The notes under the pieces: generated by a model
The model's database searches: none
Told to the model about the DNA's origin: nothing
What the model saw: only the letters and a program-made list of their open reading frames with translations
Part shown: piece after piece, positions 1 through 7,370 of the stretch
Layout: each line of letters begins with the position of its first letter
Position numbering within the stretch: position 1 is the first letter of the stretch
Made by a program: the position numbers and the translations under genes
NCBI GenBank assembly: GCA_964558715.1
Contig: CAZLFD010000032.1
Coordinates: 1 to 16,835, forward strand
From: JBGSOV01 sp964558715
GTDB taxonomy: Bacteria; Patescibacteriota; Gracilibacteria; CAIRYL01; GCA-016699755
Length of the DNA: 16,835 nucleotides
Direction of reading: 5' to 3'

Positions 1-40
1 TGATATACTACTCAAGAATTTTAGAAATTTTCCTCTCTAA

Positions 41-373
41 AGTTGTCTAGACCCTAACAAAATTGCGGATATTTGTGGAATCACTAATCTGCAGATTTCA
101 TTTTTCAGCAGAAAACCAAGTCGTAGAATTCTCAGGCGAATCCCTCCTGAGTTTATAGATTATCCGCGCATAGTCATCGGTGATAAACCAATCACTGATG
201 GCCTTTTTGCTCGGAACATCAACGCAAAGCTTATTCCTGTATTAAGCCTTCCGACCCAAGGGAAAGATACATGGAGAAAACACCGAGATGATGTTGTAGA
301 TGACGTGCTTACTCTTCTGCATTATCCAGCAAGCCAGTTACGGCAATTTGTAGAAAAACGAATAAATCGGTAG
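41..373 (+). pseudogene. HAD-superfamily phosphatase, C-terminal remnant
   Basis: An open frame of about 110 codons ends with TAG at 371-373. It encodes the back half of a HAD hydrolase. The motif III lysine appears in SRKPSRR (about residue 30), and motif IV appears as IVIGDKPITDGLFARN, followed by a short alpha/beta tail. The acidic GD..TD pair is typical of YqeG/HAD-IIIA-like phosphatases. The nucleophile half (DxD, motifs I and II) is not present. The frame is closed upstream by TAA at 38-40, and no ATG, GTG or TTG lies before the conserved part, so it cannot start on its own as read. The region before the stop is open in two other frames. Either the gene is broken by a stop or indel near position 40, or the sequence has an error there. 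The rest of the gene would lie left of the window. Confidence 0.5.
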
Positions 374-396
374 AATGACCCGATATATACATTCAA

Positions 397-602
397 ATGG
401 AAGAACTGCTTCGTCGTCTCGACGAACTAGACAGTAAACTGACAGCTCCAAACAATCGGTCGATCGTATTCGGCAATATTTTAAGTGGACGCTTATCCTC
501 AGCTTAGTGTTTTTTGTCTTACCGCTGATCGGTATGTTGATCGCGATACCCAAAATGATGAGCGCACTCACGGGCGACCTGATCGACTCTGGATTATTGT
601 AA
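397..602 (+). pseudogene. Small membrane protein split by a -1 frameshift
   Basis: ATG at 397 opens a frame reading MEELLRRLDELDSK, a short charged helix that could be a coiled coil. That frame then runs into non-hydrophobic sequence and stops at TAG (about 508-510). The frame one base back is open from 438 to TAA at 600-602. It encodes KQSVDRIRQYFKW, then a single strong transmembrane segment (about LILSLVFFVLPLIGMLIAIP) and a short polar tail. Joined by a -1 shift near 438 the two parts give a coherent protein of about 68 residues with a coiled-coil N-terminus, one membrane helix and a short tail. I recall similar small proteins in CPR genomes, but this is not verified. The second part has no start codon of its own. 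The shift site AGTAAAC is not a classical slippery heptamer, so a one-base deletion or sequence error is more likely than programmed shifting. Confidence 0.5.
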
Positions 603-621
603 TATTCCATCGTTACTCGTA

Positions 622-660
622 TCAACCCCCGCCAACCCCCCCCCGATGCAGGGGGAGAGT
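622..660. repeat. Half copy of dispersed GC-rich repeat with C5/G5 hairpin
   Basis: The segment starts TCAACCCCC and ends GGGGGAGAG. It matches the right arms of the two full inverted repeats at 10623-10691 and 12211-12310. No matching left arm is seen before it. A run of C residues pairs with GGGGG at about 651-655 to form a small hairpin. It lies between the stop of the small membrane protein and the convergent end of the DUF721 gene, so it could act as a two-way transcription barrier, although no T-tract follows on either strand. Confidence 0.5.
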
Positions 661-662
661 TA

Positions 663-956
663 TTACACGACGATTTCAGTGCGTACTTCGCGAAAACGAT
701 AGCCCGCAAACCTCTCGGCTAAATGCGCGAGCAAGCCCTCGCCTGCGGCATATATCCGCAGTGCGGATGCGGGGTTTTTTACCGTAATACGTAGCACCCC
801 ATTCTTCCAGGTTTTTGGTTGCCAAAAAAAATCGCGCCCAATCTGCGCATCAAGCCACTGTTCTGTGGCAAACAATACTTCAGCAGCTCGCGCTTCGCTA
901 CTTAATTCTTTTCGGTTTGCTGCCTGTAATACCTGACTTCGGTCGATTTTCTTCAT
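663..956 (-). CDS. DUF721 / DciA-like protein
   Basis: This 97-residue protein has a helical N-terminal half and a C-terminal half reading WKNGVLRITVKNPASALRI, then a helix and a final strand (EVRTEIVV). This is the DUF721 pattern of a beta strand with 'L.V.v.n..wa..L', a helix and a closing strand. DciA proteins of this family help load the replicative helicase DnaB in many bacteria. This copy has only the core and lacks the longer extensions of typical DciA, so the helicase-loader role is an inference. Its ATG (956-954) overlaps the TAA stop of the upstream glycosyltransferase by one base (TAATG), so the two are probably translationally coupled. The functional link between a sugar transferase and a DUF721 protein is not obvious. 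Confidence 0.65.
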   Translation of the reverse strand: MKKIDRSQVLQAANRKELSSEARAAEVLFATEQWLDAQIGRDFFWQPKTWKNGVLRITVKNPASALRIYAAGEGLLAHLAERFAGYRFREVRTEIVV

Positions 957-2074
957 TATTGTTGTTCTAAAGTGGAGCGCAAAACGTCGGCGGTTTTTTG
1001 AGCAGTATTATCCCACGAGAACTCTGCCACGCGCCTCGCGCCCTTGGCAATAATTTGCGCACGTGTTTTTTCTTCCACAATATCTACCATTTTTAGAGCA
1101 ATATCCTCCACATTTTGCGGATCAAAAAATATGGCCGCGTCGCCGCACACTTCAGGCAAGCTCGAACTATTACTGGCCGCAACAGGTATACCTGCCGCCA
1201 TTGCCTCGAGCGCCGGCAGGCCAAACCCTTCTGCCAAACTCGGGAAGAGTAGGGCGCTACTGGCGCGCATCAGCTCTGGCAATACTTCGTCTTCGACAAA
1301 CCCAAGCAAGTGTATATCTTCTGAAAAAGGAGATTGTCGAGACAGGCGCTCTACTTCAGGATAATACGGGTCTGGTTTTCCGGTGATCAGCAAACTGCCT
1401 TTGCCGCCATATTTGCGATACATATCGAAGGCGCGAATCGCATTGGGAATATTTTTGTGCTCGCGCCACACACCTGAAACCAGAAAAGTGGGCGCGGCGA
1501 ATTTTCGTTTCCACTCAGCAACACGAGCATGGTCGATTTGCTGAAAGCGCTCCTTATCGACACCGTTCGCAACCACATCGATTTTTTCTGCTGCCGTGGT
1601 TGGCGCAAAATCTAAAATCTCTGACTTGGTGAACTCAGATATCGAAATCACTGTTTTTGATTTTTCCAAGGCATGATCAAGCACTCGGCGATATCCACGG
1701 CGATGCCAAGAGCGCTTCATCTTTTTGCCGGGGTAGCGCAGAATCGTGAGATCGTGGATGGTCACGACAAATGGCCGGCTATATAAAATTGGTACGTTAA
1801 AATGAGGAAACCACGTCAGGTCAGCCTTTATCTTCCGCAACTGATACCAAAAAGAAGTTTGTTCACTGATGGAATAGATTCTTTGCGGGGCGATTACCGT
1901 CGATACGTTCTCAAGCGCTTGTAATTGTTTTGCGGCTTCTGCTGTGGTAAAAATGACGAAATCATATTCTGGCATGAGTTTGAACAGTCGTGGCGCTATG
2001 GCGCGGATGTAATTGCCGATGCCGGTAAAACCCGAGCCCCACATGCGGCCGTCAATGGCGAGCGTTTTTTTCAC
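956..2074 (-). CDS. Glycosyltransferase family 4 (GT-B fold)
   Basis: This is a cytoplasmic or membrane-associated glycosyltransferase that likely transfers a sugar from an NDP-sugar donor to a polysaccharide or lipid carrier. The N-terminal Rossmann half contains GFTGIGNYIRA, the acceptor-side glycine loop, and VVTIHDLT. The C-terminal half contains VANGVD, SGVWREHKN and the donor-binding EX7E motif in EGFGLPALEAMAAG, followed by SLPEVCGDAA, all typical of GT4 enzymes such as mannosyl- or rhamnosyltransferases. Its length of about 372 residues is normal. The frame is open up to a TTG at 2092, but I prefer GTG at 2074 (VKKTLAIDGRM). The longer form would put its first codons inside the hairpin at 2085-2113, and neither candidate has a Shine-Dalgarno site. 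The sugar and acceptor cannot be named. It is divergent from dapF and overlaps the DUF721 gene. Confidence 0.85.
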   Translation of the reverse strand: MKKTLAIDGRMWGSGFTGIGNYIRAIAPRLFKLMPEYDFVIFTTAEAAKQLQALENVSTVIAPQRIYSISEQTSFWYQLRKIKADLTWFPHFNVPILYSRPFVVTIHDLTILRYPGKKMKRSWHRRGYRRVLDHALEKSKTVISISEFTKSEILDFAPTTAAEKIDVVANGVDKERFQQIDHARVAEWKRKFAAPTFLVSGVWREHKNIPNAIRAFDMYRKYGGKGSLLITGKPDPYYPEVERLSRQSPFSEDIHLLGFVEDEVLPELMRASSALLFPSLAEGFGLPALEAMAAGIPVAASNSSSLPEVCGDAAIFFDPQNVEDIALKMVDIVEEKTRAQIIAKGARRVAEFSWDNTAQKTADVLRSTLEQQ

Positions 2075-2084
2075 TGGTGTATAT

Positions 2085-2121
2085 CTTTGCAAAGCGCGGC
2101 GTTTTTTGCGAAGATTTTTTT
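2085..2121 (+). terminator. Intrinsic terminator-like hairpin in the dapF leader
   Basis: On the plus strand CTTTGCAAA (2085-2093) pairs with TTTGCGAAG (2105-2113). This is a 9-bp stem with one G-U pair and an 11-base GC-rich loop, followed directly by A and seven T residues (2115-2121). This is the layout of a Rho-independent terminator. No plus-strand gene ends here; it sits 26 bases before the dapF ATG. It may stop antisense transcription from within the glycosyltransferase gene, or act as an attenuator for dapF. Confidence 0.5.
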
Positions 2122-2147
2122 ACATATTTCTTCAGTCGGAATCTAAT

Positions 2148-2978
2148 ATGAAACTGGTGTTTGAAAAGTGGCATGGGGCAGGGAATGATTTTATCTTCAT
2201 CGATAATTGGCAGCAGAAGATCCAGCTTACAGCCGAGCAGGTGAAGCGCTTATGCCATCGCCAGTTCGGAGTTGGCGCAGATGCGGTGATTCTCTTCGAG
2301 CCGTCGGCGGTTGCAGATTGCCACATGAATTACATTAACGCCGACGGTACAGTTGCTGAGACCTGTGGTAATGGATTGCGCTGCAGTGCTGCATTCGGGC
2401 TGAGGCATCAGTATGTGACAGGTGCTTCAGTTTCTATTGAAAACCCAAGTGGCAAAGTCGACACGGCAGAAATCCTCTCCGACTCTCCCTGGCAGATCCG
2501 CATCAATATGGGCGCGGCCAAGCTAAACGGTCTGCCAGATTTTCCGGACGATCATCTCAATCGAGCTATCGATATCGACGGAGAGACGATCGAATTATGG
2601 TGTGTATCAATGGGAAATCCGCACGCGGTGCAGTTCGTCGATGCTGTGCAAACGGCACCAGTTGTGACGCAAGGGGAGAAGATTGAACATCATGCGCTGT
2701 TCCCGAACCGTATCAACGCAGAATATGTCGAAGTGCTTTCCCGGACCGAAGCGAATATTCGGGTTTGGGAGCGTGGCTGTGGTGAGACATTGGCGTGTGG
2801 GAGCGGTGCGGCGGCGGCTACCGTAGCGGGGGTACTTGCCGGCAGATTCGAGCCGAATACTGATATCACTATGCATTTGCCCGGTGGCGACCTTATTCTC
2901 CGCTGGGATCAAGTACAGAATGTCATTTACAAAACTGGTCCGGCGGAACAGGTTTTCGGTGGCGTAATCGAGCTATAA
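2148..2978 (+). CDS. dapF: Diaminopimelate epimerase
   Basis: DapF converts LL-diaminopimelate to meso-diaminopimelate, the precursor of lysine and of DAP-type peptidoglycan cross-links. It is a cytoplasmic, cofactor-independent enzyme using two cysteines. The 276-residue protein shows HGAGNDF (9-15), the first catalytic cysteine C73 in ETCGNGLRC, the GNPH substrate loop (157-160), and the second cysteine C217 in ERGCGETLACGSGAA. The family's key sites are all intact and the length is normal. I chose ATG at 2148 because the protein then starts MKLVFEKWHGAGNDF, as the family does. The frame is open further upstream, but that stretch encodes nothing DapF-like. The gene is divergent from the glycosyltransferase, with a terminator-like hairpin in its leader. 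It is convergent with the GNAT gene, their ends overlapping by 6 bases. Confidence 0.95.
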   Translation: MKLVFEKWHGAGNDFIFIDNWQQKIQLTAEQVKRLCHRQFGVGADAVILFEPSAVADCHMNYINADGTVAETCGNGLRCSAAFGLRHQYVTGASVSIENPSGKVDTAEILSDSPWQIRINMGAAKLNGLPDFPDDHLNRAIDIDGETIELWCVSMGNPHAVQFVDAVQTAPVVTQGEKIEHHALFPNRINAEYVEVLSRTEANIRVWERGCGETLACGSGAAAATVAGVLAGRFEPNTDITMHLPGGDLILRWDQVQNVIYKTGPAEQVFGGVIEL

Positions 2979-3416
2979 TTCCTTGGTCATCACTTTGTGA
3001 TGAAAATCTGAAAAGCCAAGAGTGGTATACACCGCTTGTGCACGGTGGTTGTCTTTACGCACTTCTAACTTCAGGCCACAGCATTGCACGTCGTCTCTTG
3101 CCATTTTCTCCACCGCAGCGAGTAATCGCGTAAAACAACCTTTCCTTCGATGATCGGGTAGCGTGTAGACACTCTGGATCAAATACCAATCCGCATTGCG
3201 CCAATCACTCCATTCCCGTGTGATGAGCAGCATCGAGATGATCTGTTCGCTTTCTTCAATGACCAGAAAAAAACCGATACGGGGATCATCGATGATCGCC
3301 TGCACACCAGCGATAGATTTCGCAACATCGAGGGGAGGATTGTTTGCCTCAACGGCAGCATCACGGTTGTACCGCGCCAAGATAGTGACCTCTTTGGCCG
3401 TTGGTAGTCGAATCAT
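2973..3416 (-). CDS. GNAT-family N-acetyltransferase
   Basis: This 147-residue single-domain acetyltransferase has the GNAT fold. The acetyl-CoA pyrophosphate loop is in SVYTLPDHRRKGCFTRLL (about 82-99, with RRKG at 90-93), and the C-terminal GNAT signature is NHRAQAVYTTLGF (about 123-135). The segment REWSDWRNADWYLIQSVY resembles a widespread GNAT subgroup with a 'dWrng..wwiqSVYv.p..R' pattern. The substrate is unknown; members acetylate amines on amino acids, peptides or antibiotics. Its ATG overlaps the lysA stop in ATGA (3416-3413), so it is the last gene of a coupled PhzF-lysA-GNAT operon. That could mean an amino-acid-related substrate, but this is context only. Confidence 0.8.
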   Translation of the reverse strand: MIRLPTAKEVTILARYNRDAAVEANNPPLDVAKSIAGVQAIIDDPRIGFFLVIEESEQIISMLLITREWSDWRNADWYLIQSVYTLPDHRRKGCFTRLLAAVEKMARDDVQCCGLKLEVRKDNHRAQAVYTTLGFSDFHHKVMTKEL

Positions 3417-4636
3417 TCTGCGAGAAAGAGAAAATTCTCCATGATTTGCTCATAGCTCTGTCGCTTGCGCGTCAGCCGTATATCTCCTCCATCGATCATT
3501 ACTTCTGCCGCCATTGGTTGCAGGTTGTAATTGCTCGACATCACGTTGCCGTAGGCTCCCGCGGTGAGGATGGCAAGCAGGTCTCCTTCGCGCGGTTCAG
3601 CAAGCTCGAGATCGCGACCAAAGAAATCGGATGATTCGCAGATGTTCCCCACCACATCGGCTTTCACATTTTCTCCATCGGGGTTAGTGAGGTTGACGAC
3701 ATGGTGATATGCATCATACATGGCTGGACGGATAAGGTGATGCATACCCGTATCGGTACCGACGAACAGCCGACCGGCGGAAAGTTTTACGGTCGTCACC
3801 TGAGTGAGCAAAGCCGTCGATTCCGCCACCAGATAGCGACCCGGTTCGATACGCATTTCGATTTCTTTCCCATTTTGGGCAGAAAAATCCCGTAACAGTT
3901 GTTTTGTCTTCTCGCTGAAAGCGACGAGGTCGAGTGGATTTTTATCTGGCCTGTAGGAAACACCGAAGCCTCCGCCGAAATCGACAAAATCCAATTCCGG
4001 AAAATTTACCGCCTCAGCGAGTACGACTTCGACGGACGACAGAAATTCATCGGGTGTATAGAATCCGGATCCGATGTGCGAATGGATACCACTTAGGGTT
4101 AGGCCGTATTCTGCAAGCAGTGTCTTTGCTTCATCAAAATCTTCATTGACGATACCGAATTTCGAACGTTCACCACCGGTGGTGATCTTTTTGTACAGAC
4201 CGGCTCCGACTCCGGGATTGATACGGATGGCGATTTTTCCACCCAGATGCATCTCGCCATAGCGGCGGATTTCGGAGAGTGAACCGGCGTTGATAAGAAT
4301 ACCTTGTTCATTGACATACTTTAGTTCTTCGTTGCTGGGGTTACTGCCTGTGAACACGATATTTTCGGGAGCGAAACCAAGTTCCAGCGCTAATCGGACT
4401 TCGTGGATAGAAACGGTATCGATGCCTTGCAGACCAGCATCTCGTAGTACGTCCACAATCGCCGGATTCGAGTTTGCCTTGATTGCATACAAAATCTTCG
4501 TCTTCGGCCAGTCGAAAGCGTGCATCATATTCCGTACTTGGCGTCGGAGTGTAGCGGCTTCCGTAATGAACGTGGGGGTGCCAAACTGATCAGCGATCTG
4601 TGCGGCTTGCGCTTGGGTCGGGATGAATGACTGCAT
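3413..4636 (-). CDS. lysA: Diaminopimelate decarboxylase
   Basis: LysA is a PLP enzyme of fold type III that decarboxylates meso-diaminopimelate to L-lysine, the last step of the pathway. The 407 residues are close to the family norm. The PLP lysine is K53 in YAIKAN. HSHIGSG (185-191) and GGGFGVSY (221-228) form the phosphate-binding barrel loops. EPGRYLV (264-270) and NICESSD (C333) provide the substrate and partner-subunit site, and AGAYG and SNYN lie near the C-terminus as expected. It probably acts as a homodimer in the cytoplasm. The ATG overlaps the PhzF-family stop by one base (TAATG), and the TGA stop overlaps the GNAT start, so it is the middle gene of a tight operon. Use of TGA as a true stop here supports the standard genetic code. 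Confidence 0.95.
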   Translation of the reverse strand: MQSFIPTQAQAAQIADQFGTPTFITEAATLRRQVRNMMHAFDWPKTKILYAIKANSNPAIVDVLRDAGLQGIDTVSIHEVRLALELGFAPENIVFTGSNPSNEELKYVNEQGILINAGSLSEIRRYGEMHLGGKIAIRINPGVGAGLYKKITTGGERSKFGIVNEDFDEAKTLLAEYGLTLSGIHSHIGSGFYTPDEFLSSVEVVLAEAVNFPELDFVDFGGGFGVSYRPDKNPLDLVAFSEKTKQLLRDFSAQNGKEIEMRIEPGRYLVAESTALLTQVTTVKLSAGRLFVGTDTGMHHLIRPAMYDAYHHVVNLTNPDGENVKADVVGNICESSDFFGRDLELAEPREGDLLAILTAGAYGNVMSSNYNLQPMAAEVMIDGGDIRLTRKRQSYEQIMENFLFLAE

Positions 4637-5517
4637 TATATGAGAGAAAAGAAACCTTTGATCATGACTTTGCCTTTTCCGGCGATATGGATTTGGAGAG
4701 AGCTTCCCTTGCGTTTGCCATGAATGTAAATGGTCGATGGCATGCGTATGATATCACCCTGACGAGCGATAATCGTTATTTCGTCAGCTTCGGGATAAAC
4801 ATTTTCTAACAAATAGTATCCTAAAGCGCCATTCCCTACACCGCATGCAGGGTCTTCTAAACCTTGCCGCGGACAGATATTGCGAGTGACGATTCCGCCC
4901 TCTGCCATTGCAAATAATTGTGCCTCCATGACTCCAAGTTCATCGCATAGTTGCTTGAGTGCTTCAATATTGCGTTGTACTTTCATTAAGGCAGATTCTG
5001 ATTGTAATGGAACAATCAAGTGCCCGAGACCGGAATCGATCGGTTGGATTGCAAGATCTGAGCTGATATCTGTTTCTGAAATTCCAAATACATCAATAAT
5101 CCTATTACGATCTTCGACGACGGGATAAAACTTTCCTTGCGGCTGTTGCATAAATACCAAGTCATCTTGAATCGCTATTTCTTGATCACCGCCCTTGGTC
5201 CTGACGACAATTTGAGAGTCGTTACTATTATGCACTGCACCTTTTTCCATAAGACCGATAATTGCAGCAACTGTCGGATGGCCTGCTATCGGCAGTTCTT
5301 TTTCAGGTGTAAAATAACGAATCTCAAAATCGGCGACATCATCTTGAAGCTGTTGTACAAACGCTGTCTCGACGAGATTCATCTGTCGGGCGATTGCTTG
5401 CATGGTCGCGGTGTCGAGGTCGGGATGGTCCTCACTGAAAAAGACTCCTGCTGGGTTCCCGCCGAAGGATTGTTCGGCGAATGCGTTTACCACGTAAAAT
5501 TCGATTCGCTCTGACAA
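4636..5517 (-). CDS. PhzF-family isomerase/epimerase-like protein
   Basis: This 293-residue protein has the two-domain fold that PhzF shares with diaminopimelate epimerase. It shows GGNPAGV (19-25), the general acid/base glutamate E50 in NLVETAFV, the conserved EIRYFTPEKELPIAGHPT (65-82), and the second-domain loop DPACGVGNGAL (223-233). Relatives isomerise a phenazine precursor (PhzF) or have unknown small-molecule substrates; no other phenazine gene is present, so phenazine synthesis is unlikely. The start is TTG at 5517, which gives the family-like N-terminus MSERIEFYVVNAF; no ATG lies before the GNPAGV motif. It is the first gene of the operon with lysA and the GNAT. A role next to lysine/DAP metabolism is possible but rests only on position. 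Confidence 0.85.
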   Translation of the reverse strand: MSERIEFYVVNAFAEQSFGGNPAGVFFSEDHPDLDTATMQAIARQMNLVETAFVQQLQDDVADFEIRYFTPEKELPIAGHPTVAAIIGLMEKGAVHNSNDSQIVVRTKGGDQEIAIQDDLVFMQQPQGKFYPVVEDRNRIIDVFGISETDISSDLAIQPIDSGLGHLIVPLQSESALMKVQRNIEALKQLCDELGVMEAQLFAMAEGGIVTRNICPRQGLEDPACGVGNGALGYYLLENVYPEADEITIIARQGDIIRMPSTIYIHGKRKGSSLQIHIAGKGKVMIKGFFSLI

Positions 5518-5522
5518 ATGAT

Positions 5523-5548
5523 AAAAAAAGCTGCAAAAGAGTAGCTTT
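5523..5548 (-). terminator. Weak hairpin with T-tract after the DUF2062 gene
   Basis: On the minus strand AAAGCT and AGCTTT form a 6-bp stem with a 10-base loop, followed by four more T residues. It overlaps the stop codon of the DUF2062 gene and ends just before the PhzF-family TTG start. The low GC of the stem makes it a weak terminator at best. Read-through from the photolyase genes into the lysA operon is quite possible. Confidence 0.35.
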
Positions 5549-6008
5549 ATATATCGCTCGTATCAAGTAGCTTCCTTTGCAGCCACCACCGACTCAAACC
5601 ATACACACTGGCAAAATAGAGCGGTGCCAAGGTTGCCCAGCCACTGATCGCATGGCCGACTGATGGCAGTAGGGCAGCGACGGAGCCAAGCGGATCCGCT
5701 TCGACAAAGTGCCACATCTCCATAAATCCGAAATCCAAGCGTTCCGCCTGCCACAACCATTCGCCAAGACGCAGGTGAGGGAAATAGAGTAGTAGAAAAG
5801 GGAGGAAGCTGATGTTGTTCATCACAAACATCAAGGTCATACTCCGCTTGAGTGGCCAGAACACAGCTAGCTGCACTAGGGTACGTACGCCAATCATCGG
5901 CCAGAGGCCGATCGTCCAGCCGAGCGCGACATCTGTACAAAAGTCTTGTGGCGGCATACTCCGCAATTCGTGTGTCAGTTTTTCCCGAGAGCGGCGCAGC
6001 ATATTCAT
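5547..6008 (-). CDS. DUF2062 membrane protein
   Basis: This 153-residue membrane protein has a DUF2062 domain. A short basic N-terminus is followed by a hydrophobic hairpin around VALGWTIGLWPMIGVRTLVQLAVF, then NNISFLPFLLLYFPHLRLGEWLW, and a last membrane segment near SGWATLAPLYFASVYGL. The small-residue/proline turn and the 'P.llly.P.lrLGEwl' stretch are typical of the family, whose function is not established; it is sometimes found near glycosyltransferases. Its ATG overlaps the photolyase stop (ATGA at 6008-6005), so it is co-translated with that gene. The link to DNA repair is probably only one of shared transcription. Confidence 0.7.
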   Translation of the reverse strand: MNMLRRSREKLTHELRSMPPQDFCTDVALGWTIGLWPMIGVRTLVQLAVFWPLKRSMTLMFVMNNISFLPFLLLYFPHLRLGEWLWQAERLDFGFMEMWHFVEADPLGSVAALLPSVGHAISGWATLAPLYFASVYGLSRWWLQRKLLDTSDI

Positions 6009-7318
6009 CGGTTTTGCAAAGCGCCTTTATATGCCTGCAACGCTGCTTTACGCGTCGTTTTGTAATCCACAATAGGCTGAGCATATTTATCTGTGCCAAA
6101 TTCTGGCAGCCATTTTTTTATGTACGCACAATCAGGGTCAAAACGCTTTTGCTGCGAATCAGGATTAAAAATACGGAAGTATGGTGCGGCGTCACAGCCG
6201 GTTCCTGCGCTCCACTGCCAATTCCCGTTATTCGAGCTGAGTTCATAATCGAGCAGTTTTTTGGCAAAATAGTGTTCGCCCCAGCACCAATCGATCAGCA
6301 GATTTTTGGTGAGTAGATTTGCCACCACCATGCGTACGCGATTGTGCATAAAGCCGGTTTGGTTCAGCTCACGCATGCCGGCATCTACCAGCGGAAACCC
6401 GGTTTTTCCATCGCACCAGTTGGCAAACTCTTTTTTGTTATTTCGCCAGGGAATATGTTTGTATTGTGAACGAAACGGTTCGCTCACCACATGCGGGTAA
6501 TGCCAGAGAATCATCATCCAAAACTCGCGCCAAATCAGTTCCGTAAGCCAGGCATCGTTCGTTACTAGCGCGATTTCTGCTAGGTCGCGGATGCTTACCG
6601 TTCCAAAACGCAAATGTACACTGAGCCTTGATGTTCCCACTATTGCGGGAATATTACGTGTGTTGTGATAATTCTTGATGACTTCCAGCGGAATCGTTGA
6701 TGCCGGAATCTCTACTTCCGTTTTCGTGAAGCCGATCTCAGCGAGTGACGGAATGGCTAATGGTTTTTGTTTATACAATGCTTCGAATTGCTTTTCTGAT
6801 GGATAGTGCGCAATACCAGTTTCTTCTAGTTTCGCACGCCAGCGGCGCGAATAAGGCGTGAATACGTTGTACGGATTGCCATCGGGTTTTACTATCTCGG
6901 CTTTTTCAAATATCACCTGGTCTTTGAACGTGCGGAATTCGACGTCGTTTTTTTGTAGCAACTCGGCGCAGGCAGTGTCTCTGTCGATAGCATACGGTTC
7001 GTAATCGTGATTCGCATAGACGGCGGCCAGATTATAATCATCTAACATAGCTTCTAGCACTTCGATTGGTTTTCCTACTCGCACATCGAGCGTGGCCCCC
7101 ATTTTCTCTAACTCATGCTGCAGGCTTTGCAATTGGCGATGGATAAAATCTACGCGCTTATCTTTTTTATCCTCCAGTTTTTCGAGAATCTCGCTATCGA
7201 AAATGAAGATCGGTTGCACCGGGTGTTCACCTCGCAAAGCTTCAAACAAGCCGCGATTATCATGCAAACGCAGGTCGCGGCGGAACCAGAAGAGCGTAAT
7301 CGGTTGAGTTTTTGTCAT
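6005..7318 (-). CDS. phr: Class I deoxyribodipyrimidine photolyase
   Basis: This FAD enzyme uses blue light to split UV-induced pyrimidine dimers in DNA. The 437-residue protein has the N-terminal alpha/beta antenna domain (LFWFRRDLRLHDN, 9-21) and the all-helical FAD domain. TSRLSVHLRFGTVSIR (229-244) binds FAD, and WREFW lies at 263-267. The C-terminal block includes MHNRVRM, LLIDW (W344), NNGNWQW (363-369) and DAAPYFRIFNP, with tryptophans at the places expected for two of the electron-transfer residues. The GTGCDAAPYFRIFNP context fits class I CPD photolyase better than plant or animal cryptochrome. The ATG at 7318 gives the usual N-terminus and there is no Shine-Dalgarno site. It overlaps the DUF2062 gene downstream and is divergent from the methyltransferase across a MITE-like element. 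Confidence 0.93.
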   Translation of the reverse strand: MTKTQPITLFWFRRDLRLHDNRGLFEALRGEHPVQPIFIFDSEILEKLEDKKDKRVDFIHRQLQSLQHELEKMGATLDVRVGKPIEVLEAMLDDYNLAAVYANHDYEPYAIDRDTACAELLQKNDVEFRTFKDQVIFEKAEIVKPDGNPYNVFTPYSRRWRAKLEETGIAHYPSEKQFEALYKQKPLAIPSLAEIGFTKTEVEIPASTIPLEVIKNYHNTRNIPAIVGTSRLSVHLRFGTVSIRDLAEIALVTNDAWLTELIWREFWMMILWHYPHVVSEPFRSQYKHIPWRNNKKEFANWCDGKTGFPLVDAGMRELNQTGFMHNRVRMVVANLLTKNLLIDWCWGEHYFAKKLLDYELSSNNGNWQWSAGTGCDAAPYFRIFNPDSQQKRFDPDCAYIKKWLPEFGTDKYAQPIVDYKTTRKAALQAYKGALQNR

Positions 7319-7370
7319 TGGTCATTCAAAACCTGCTCTACCTTAGCGGATTATTTTAATGGATGAAACC

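Noticed and set aside
1..660. Alternative genetic code (stop reassignment) to explain the broken left-edge genes.
   Set aside because: The HAD interruption is TAA, the other gene is a frameshift, and TGA, TAA and TAG all end intact genes elsewhere (TGA in lysA, pyrD and HIT; TAG in GNAT).
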